Positions 10,854 through 14,474 of a stretch of DNA of 14,474 nt are shown here, piece after piece (within the stretch, counting starts at the first letter, position 1; each line of letters opens with the position of its first letter). The translations under genes and the position numbers were made by a program. The stretch is taken from NCBI GenBank assembly GCA_019119745.1, contig DWWI01000252.1:1-14474 (forward strand), written 5' to 3'. The stretch comes from Candidatus Mediterraneibacter gallistercoris. Its GTDB lineage: Bacteria; Bacillota_A; Clostridia; Lachnospirales; Lachnospiraceae. The notes under the pieces were generated by a model. It did no database searches. It was given only the letters and a program-made list of their open reading frames with translations, and was not told the DNA's origin.

Positions 10854-11804
10854 CTACCATCCTTCCTCTGAGTGTATCTGAAATTTTAATATCTGCTGTT
10901 CATAATTCTCAGGGCGCTTTCTCCATTCTGCAGGAGTCACTCCCATGACATGCCGGAAATTCCGGTTAAAGGTAGAGCTCACTGAAAATCCGCATTTCGC
11001 TGCAATCATCGCCACAGGCTCATCTGTCTTTTTCAGCTCCTCGCATGCCGCCTGTATCCTGACCAGATTAATATACTCCAGCGGACTCATATTCATATAA
11101 GAAGAAAATATCCTTCTGAACTGTGTTTCGCTTATATGCGCCCACTTTGCGATATCGCTTACCTTAAGCGCCTCACTGTAGTGTTCGCCGATATAATCTA
11201 TGATCCGGAGAATAAGATTATCGGATTTTAATTTTATCCCGCCTCTTGTACTTTCGCTGTATTGATCACCGTTCTCTCCATTTCGTCTGGCCACTTCGGT
11301 GAGCAGCGCCAGCATAAGCCCTTCCGCCTCCTCCTGACAGAAAATCTCACCTCCGCGGATAACATCCATGATCTCTCTGATCATCCCGGCCAGGTGAGGA
11401 TACTTGCTGCTTTCTGCAAATACAGCCCGGCTGTTGATCCGACGCGCCATCTGTTCCGCACACCCAGGCGTCCCCGAAACAGTTTTTTCCAGTATCTTTT
11501 CCACATCTACAAACAGATATTCCCAGCTGCTGAGTTCTCCCGGAGAGCTGTTCGTCGTATGGAGATAATTCTTAGGAATGACAGTAAATATTCCGCCGTG
11601 ATAACTGACTTCCTGCTCCCCCAGTATCATATTTCCACTGCCTTCATAACAATAACCGATTTCGAGATAATTATGAAAATGAAGATAATCAATATCACGG
11701 CCATACTGCTGCCGCCACTTTTCTCCCAGCAGGGCGAACATCGCACGGTTTTCCGGCATTTGATAATACCGGAATTCAGCCACCTGCTTTTTCTTTTTTC
11801 TCAT
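10854..11804 (-). CDS. AraC-family transcriptional regulator, candidate activator of the importer operon
   Basis: This 316-residue regulator has an N-terminal cupin sensor (about residues 35-100), with the FHNYLEIGYCYEGSGNMILG pattern followed by GGIFTVIPKNYLHTT. A helical linker follows. The C-terminal DNA-binding region has helix-turn-helix units at about 214-235 (LKVSDIAKWAHISETQFRRIF) and 264-285 (VAMIAAKCGFSVSSTFNRNF), closing with GVTPAEWRKRPENY. The start at 11804 has AAGGAGG 6 bases upstream. A near-consensus sigma70 promoter precedes it, so expression is probably constitutive and low-level. It is cotranscribed with a small membrane protein and lies just upstream of the importer operon on the same strand. 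Control of that operon is inferred from position and from the paired half-sites there. Confidence 0.93.
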   Translation of the reverse strand: MRKKKKQVAEFRYYQMPENRAMFALLGEKWRQQYGRDIDYLHFHNYLEIGYCYEGSGNMILGEQEVSYHGGIFTVIPKNYLHTTNSSPGELSSWEYLFVDVEKILEKTVSGTPGCAEQMARRINSRAVFAESSKYPHLAGMIREIMDVIRGGEIFCQEEAEGLMLALLTEVARRNGENGDQYSESTRGGIKLKSDNLILRIIDYIGEHYSEALKVSDIAKWAHISETQFRRIFSSYMNMSPLEYINLVRIQAACEELKKTDEPVAMIAAKCGFSVSSTFNRNFRHVMGVTPAEWRKRPENYEQQILKFQIHSEEGW

Positions 11805-11853
11805 GCCAGTCCTCCTTCGCTATCCCGCCGCGTAATCTATGCCGCTGTTATTT

Positions 11854-11882
11854 ATCATATGTGAAAATCTTCCGCCCGTCAA
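11854..11882 (-). promoter_or_regulatory. Sigma70-type promoter for the second AraC-type regulator
   Basis: On the minus strand, TTGACG (11877-11882) and TATGAT (11854-11859) are separated by exactly 17 bases, and each matches the consensus at five of six positions. The pair lies about 50 bases before the ATG. This is the best match to consensus among the promoters of the sugar locus. Confidence 0.75.
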
Positions 11883-11948
11883 TCGCAAATCACCGGAACC
11901 ACCGAAAGACACCTTCCGGGACCGCAGGCAGTCACCATCGCAAAAAAA

Positions 11949-11992
11949 TCCCGGCAGGGAAAGAGAGAGAGGTGTATCTTTCCCTGCCGGGA
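11949..11992 (-). terminator. Intrinsic terminator of the glutamine synthetase gene
   Basis: Perfect 15-bp arms (11949-11963 and 11978-11992, TCCCGGCAGGGAAAG and its complement) enclose a 14-base loop and are followed on the minus strand by seven T. It begins about 60 bases after the synthetase stop. It should insulate the second AraC-type regulator from upstream transcription. Confidence 0.92.
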
Positions 11993-12052
11993 GACAGGTA
12001 TCTGTATTAAATTATATGATCATCCTGTTTTACTGTTCAGTCTGTTACTGTC

Positions 12053-14167
12053 CTATACCTCAAAGATCAGGTCGCCGTAGGAAGGCATCGGCCATGCTTC
12101 TTTGTCAACAATCATCTCAAGTTTGTCAACCGGCGCACGGAGCGCTTCCATAGCCGGGAATACGTCAGAATGATAGAAGTTTGCCTGTACAGCGCCTTCC
12201 TCTTTCTGAGCAGCCTCGTCTGTCACTTTGATCAGGGCGTCGAGAGCCGTCTTTGTCTCTCCCATAAGAGCTGTCACCTGAGCCAGTGTTTCCTTCTGAA
12301 CAGACGCGTCTGCTCCTGCTGCTGTCACGGCATTTACAGTATCTGCAAGAGTCTTTGTGTATTTGATAAATGCAGGCATGAACTGCTTGCTCGCCATATC
12401 GATCATAGTACGTGCCTCGATGTTGATGGCTTTCGCATATGTCTCGTACTGAATCTCCGCACGGGACTCAAGCTCTGCTTTTGTAAATACACCGAATCTC
12501 TCGAACAGGTTCACGGCTTTGTCTGTCACCATAGCCGGAATTGCCTCTACCATAGAGCGGATGTTCGGAAGACCTCTTCTTTCAGCTTCCTCTACCCATG
12601 CCTCTGAGTAACCGTCTCCGTTGAAGACAATTCTCTGGTTCTCTGTTGCATACTCTTTGATCAGATCGTGTACTGCCTTATCAAAGTCATCCGCCTTCTC
12701 AAGCACGTCACAGGCATCTGCAAACGACTCAGCAACGATTGTGTTGAGCACAATGTTCGGAGAAGCGATAGAATCGCGGGATCCGACCATACGGAACTCG
12801 AATTTGTTACCTGTAAACGCGAACGGTGATGTACGGTTTCTATCTGTTGCGTCTTTCGCAAGCTCCGGAAGTGTGCTGACACCAGTGTCAAGCTTGCCGC
12901 CCTTTAAGCTGTGTGTAGCCTCTCCTGTGCTGATCAGCTGCTCAAGCACATCCTCAAGCTGCTCGCCGAGGAAAATGGAAATGATTGCCGGCGGTGCCTC
13001 GTTAGCTCCCAGTCTGTGATCATTTCCCGGATCCGCTGCCGATTCTCTTAAAAGATCCGCATGCATGTTGACTGCTCTTAAGATACATGTCAGTACGAGA
13101 AGGAACTGCGTATTCTCATGAGGTGTCTTACCGGGATCAAGCATATTGATACCGTCATCTGTCGTGATGGACCAGTTATTATGTTTTCCGGAACCGTTGA
13201 CACCTGCGAACGGTTTCTCGTGAAGCAGGCATTTCAGTCCGTGCTGGCATGCAACTCTCTTTAATGTCTGCATTACGATCTGGTTGTGGTCAACCGCAAT
13301 ATTAGCCTCAGAATAGATCGGCGCAAGCTCATGCTGTGCAGGCGCAACCTCATTGTGCTGAGTCTTCGCTGTTACTCCGACTTTCCACAGCTCAATGTTG
13401 ACATCACGCATGAAGGATGCGATTCTCTGGCGGATCGTACCGAAGTAGTGATCATCAAGCTCCTGTCCCTTCGGCGGCATAGCTCCGAAGAGTGTACGGC
13501 CTGTATAGATCAGGTCTTTTCTCTGCTCAAACTTCTCTGCGTCAACAAGGAAGTACTCCTGCTCCGGTCCCACGGACGGTGTCACTTTCTTGGATGTTGT
13601 ATTTCCAAACAGTCTCAGCAGACGCAGCGCCTGTTTGTTGATTGCTTCCATGGAACGAAGAAGCGGTGTCTTCTGATCCAGCGCCTCTCCTGTATAGGAG
13701 CAGAATGCTGTCGGAATGCAGAGTGTAGCTCCGCCTGCATCCTGTCTTACAAATGCCGGTGATGTACAATCCCATGCTGTATATCCTCTCGCCTCGAATG
13801 TTGCTCTCAGTCCGCCTGACGGGAATGAGGACGCATCCGGCTCGCCTTTGATCAGCTCTTTACCGGAGAAGCTCATCAGCACCTTTCCGCTCGGCTGCGG
13901 TGCAGAGATAAAAGAGTCATGCTTCTCTGCCGTAACTCCTGTCAGCGGCAGGAACCAGTGTGTATAGTGTGTAGCTCCTTTCTCGATCGCCCACTCTTTC
14001 ATCTCATGTGCGATGACGTCGGCTGTCTCAAGATCCAGCTCTTTTCCTTCCTCTATCGTTTTCTTCAGGTTTTTATAAACCTTTTTCGGCAGACGCTCCT
14101 GCATTACAGTGTCATTGAAAACATTTTCTCCGAAGATTTCGGCTACATTGATCTTTTCTGTACTCAT
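12053..14167 (-). CDS. glnN: Glutamine synthetase, type III
   Basis: The enzyme makes glutamine from glutamate, ammonia and ATP in the cytoplasm. The 704-residue length is typical of type III (types I and II are roughly 350-470), which forms double-ring dodecamers. Type III markers are visible: [21 protein letters not shown] near residues 117-137, [35 protein letters not shown] with metal-binding Glu residues, [18 protein letters not shown], and [18 protein letters not shown] around residue 320-340. The helical C-terminal domain (about 560-704) is also characteristic. The start has AAGGAAGGG upstream and the stop TAG is followed by a strong terminator, so it is probably monocistronic. It is unrelated to the sugar locus. 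A folded 158-base element lies 25 bases upstream of its start. Some annotations call this gene glnA. Confidence 0.96.
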   Translation of the reverse strand: MSTEKINVAEIFGENVFNDTVMQERLPKKVYKNLKKTIEEGKELDLETADVIAHEMKEWAIEKGATHYTHWFLPLTGVTAEKHDSFISAPQPSGKVLMSFSGKELIKGEPDASSFPSGGLRATFEARGYTAWDCTSPAFVRQDAGGATLCIPTAFCSYTGEALDQKTPLLRSMEAINKQALRLLRLFGNTTSKKVTPSVGPEQEYFLVDAEKFEQRKDLIYTGRTLFGAMPPKGQELDDHYFGTIRQRIASFMRDVNIELWKVGVTAKTQHNEVAPAQHELAPIYSEANIAVDHNQIVMQTLKRVACQHGLKCLLHEKPFAGVNGSGKHNNWSITTDDGINMLDPGKTPHENTQFLLVLTCILRAVNMHADLLRESAADPGNDHRLGANEAPPAIISIFLGEQLEDVLEQLISTGEATHSLKGGKLDTGVSTLPELAKDATDRNRTSPFAFTGNKFEFRMVGSRDSIASPNIVLNTIVAESFADACDVLEKADDFDKAVHDLIKEYATENQRIVFNGDGYSEAWVEEAERRGLPNIRSMVEAIPAMVTDKAVNLFERFGVFTKAELESRAEIQYETYAKAINIEARTMIDMASKQFMPAFIKYTKTLADTVNAVTAAGADASVQKETLAQVTALMGETKTALDALIKVTDEAAQKEEGAVQANFYHSDVFPAMEALRAPVDKLEMIVDKEAWPMPSYGDLIFEV

Positions 14168-14192
14168 ATTTGATCCCTTCCTTTTTGTTGTA

Positions 14193-14350
14193 ACAGTTCA
14201 GGCATCTGATGTCAGGAGACGGATTTATGCTCGCATAAGAATCCGGCGACTGACAGACAGATGTGCTAAGCGCCAGTAAATGAGCAAAGAAGCGGCGCAG
14301 CCGCAGTAAGCACGCCAGTGCGGCTTTGCGAATGGCGCTGCCTGAACTGT
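14193..14350 (-). repeat. Folded 158-base element with 11-bp terminal inverted repeat, before glutamine synthetase
   Basis: Perfect inverted repeats ACAGTTCAGGC (14193-14203) and GCCTGAACTGT (14340-14350) bound a region in which most bases can pair. An inner stem joins CATCTG and TGTCAG (14203-14215) to CTGACA and CAGATG (14250-14263). It carries a 10-bp hairpin at 14221-14244. A second arm is closed by AGCGCCA (14269-14275) and TGGCGCT (14333-14339) and contains GCAAAG/CTTTGC (14284-14289/14324-14329) and further GC-rich stems. It could be a small mobile repeat (MITE-like) or a structured leader RNA. No flanking target duplication is clear, and I recognise no described riboswitch class. Confidence 0.6.
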
Positions 14351-14392
14351 CCTCTTATAGTGTTCCGCAGGCTCCGCCAAAAGGTTCCTACG

Positions 14393-14428
14393 AAAAAAGG
14401 GCACTCCAAGCTATCTTGGAACGCCCTT
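14393..14428 (-). terminator. Intrinsic terminator upstream of glutamine synthetase
   Basis: A 14-bp stem with two G-U pairs (14397-14410 with 14415-14428) has a 4-base loop and six T on the minus strand. It most likely ends a gene beyond the right edge; a minus-strand frame ending in TAG at 14437-14439 would fit but is too short to name. If a promoter at TATACT (14448-14453) is used instead, this hairpin would be an attenuator in the synthetase leader. A weak -10-like TATAAG (14354-14359) lies between it and the folded element. No convincing promoter for the synthetase gene is visible in 14168-14474. Confidence 0.75.
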
Positions 14429-14474
14429 GTTCTTGTCTACGTGTGACAGTATAACTCAATCACTCCAAAAAGGC

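Noticed and set aside
11893..11919. CCGGAA/TTCCGG inverted repeat upstream of the second AraC-type promoter
   Set aside because: It has six-base arms with a 15-base gap, which is expected by chance and too weak for a regulatory claim.
14437..14472. C-terminal tail of an upstream minus-strand gene
   Set aside because: Only 11 codons before a TAG are inside the window and all frames close quickly, so no call is possible; mentioned only as context for the terminator.
14168..14474. Known glutamine riboswitch or ANTAR double-hexaloop hairpins
   Set aside because: The stems and loops seen do not fit the described glnA motif or paired 6-base-loop hairpins; the element is left as unclassified.

Overview
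The window reads as a Firmicutes chromosome segment, most likely from a gut Lachnospiraceae or related Clostridia. The reasons are the large type III glutamine synthetase, strong AAGGAGG ribosome binding sites, UgpB/MalFG-type sugar importers without their own ATPase, paired AraC-family regulators, and moderate GC with T-tailed intrinsic terminators. The genus cannot be fixed from sequence alone. No tRNA, rRNA, CRISPR array or transposase gene is visible.

Layout from left to right. (1) 1-712, minus: the N-terminal part of a predicted ABC-class ATPase, cut by the window edge, with its own sigma70-type promoter. (2) 885-5966, minus: two beta-galactosidases, GH2 (upstream) and GH42 (downstream), 15 bases apart and ending at a hairpin terminator. 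(3) 6076-6882, plus: an AraC-family regulator divergent from the GH2 gene across a 109-base promoter region. (4) A 14-bp-stem terminator, then 6954-10134, minus: a carbohydrate ABC importer made of a lipoprotein binding protein and two permeases. Two strong hairpins lie between the binding protein and the first permease. (5) 10337-11804, minus: a second AraC-family regulator followed 4 bases later by a small membrane protein. (6) 12053-14167, minus: type III glutamine synthetase with a strong terminator. (7) 14168-14474: no gene, but a 158-base, almost fully base-paired element bounded by an 11-bp perfect inverted repeat, and a separate intrinsic terminator.

Regions 2-5 look like one galactoside utilisation locus. 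The lipoprotein captures an oligosaccharide, the two permeases import it using a shared ATPase encoded elsewhere, and the GH2 and GH42 enzymes remove terminal beta-galactose in the cytoplasm. Neither enzyme has a visible signal peptide. Each half has its own AraC-type regulator. The binding-protein promoter has a good -10, a poor -35, and two copies of a 9-base motif exactly 21 bases apart next to the -35, as expected for an AraC-family activator. The flanking ATPase and glutamine synthetase genes appear to be unrelated housekeeping genes.

The items most worth a second look are the folded element before the glutamine synthetase gene, the 21-base-spaced direct repeats, and the tandem hairpins that hide one of the two possible permease starts.
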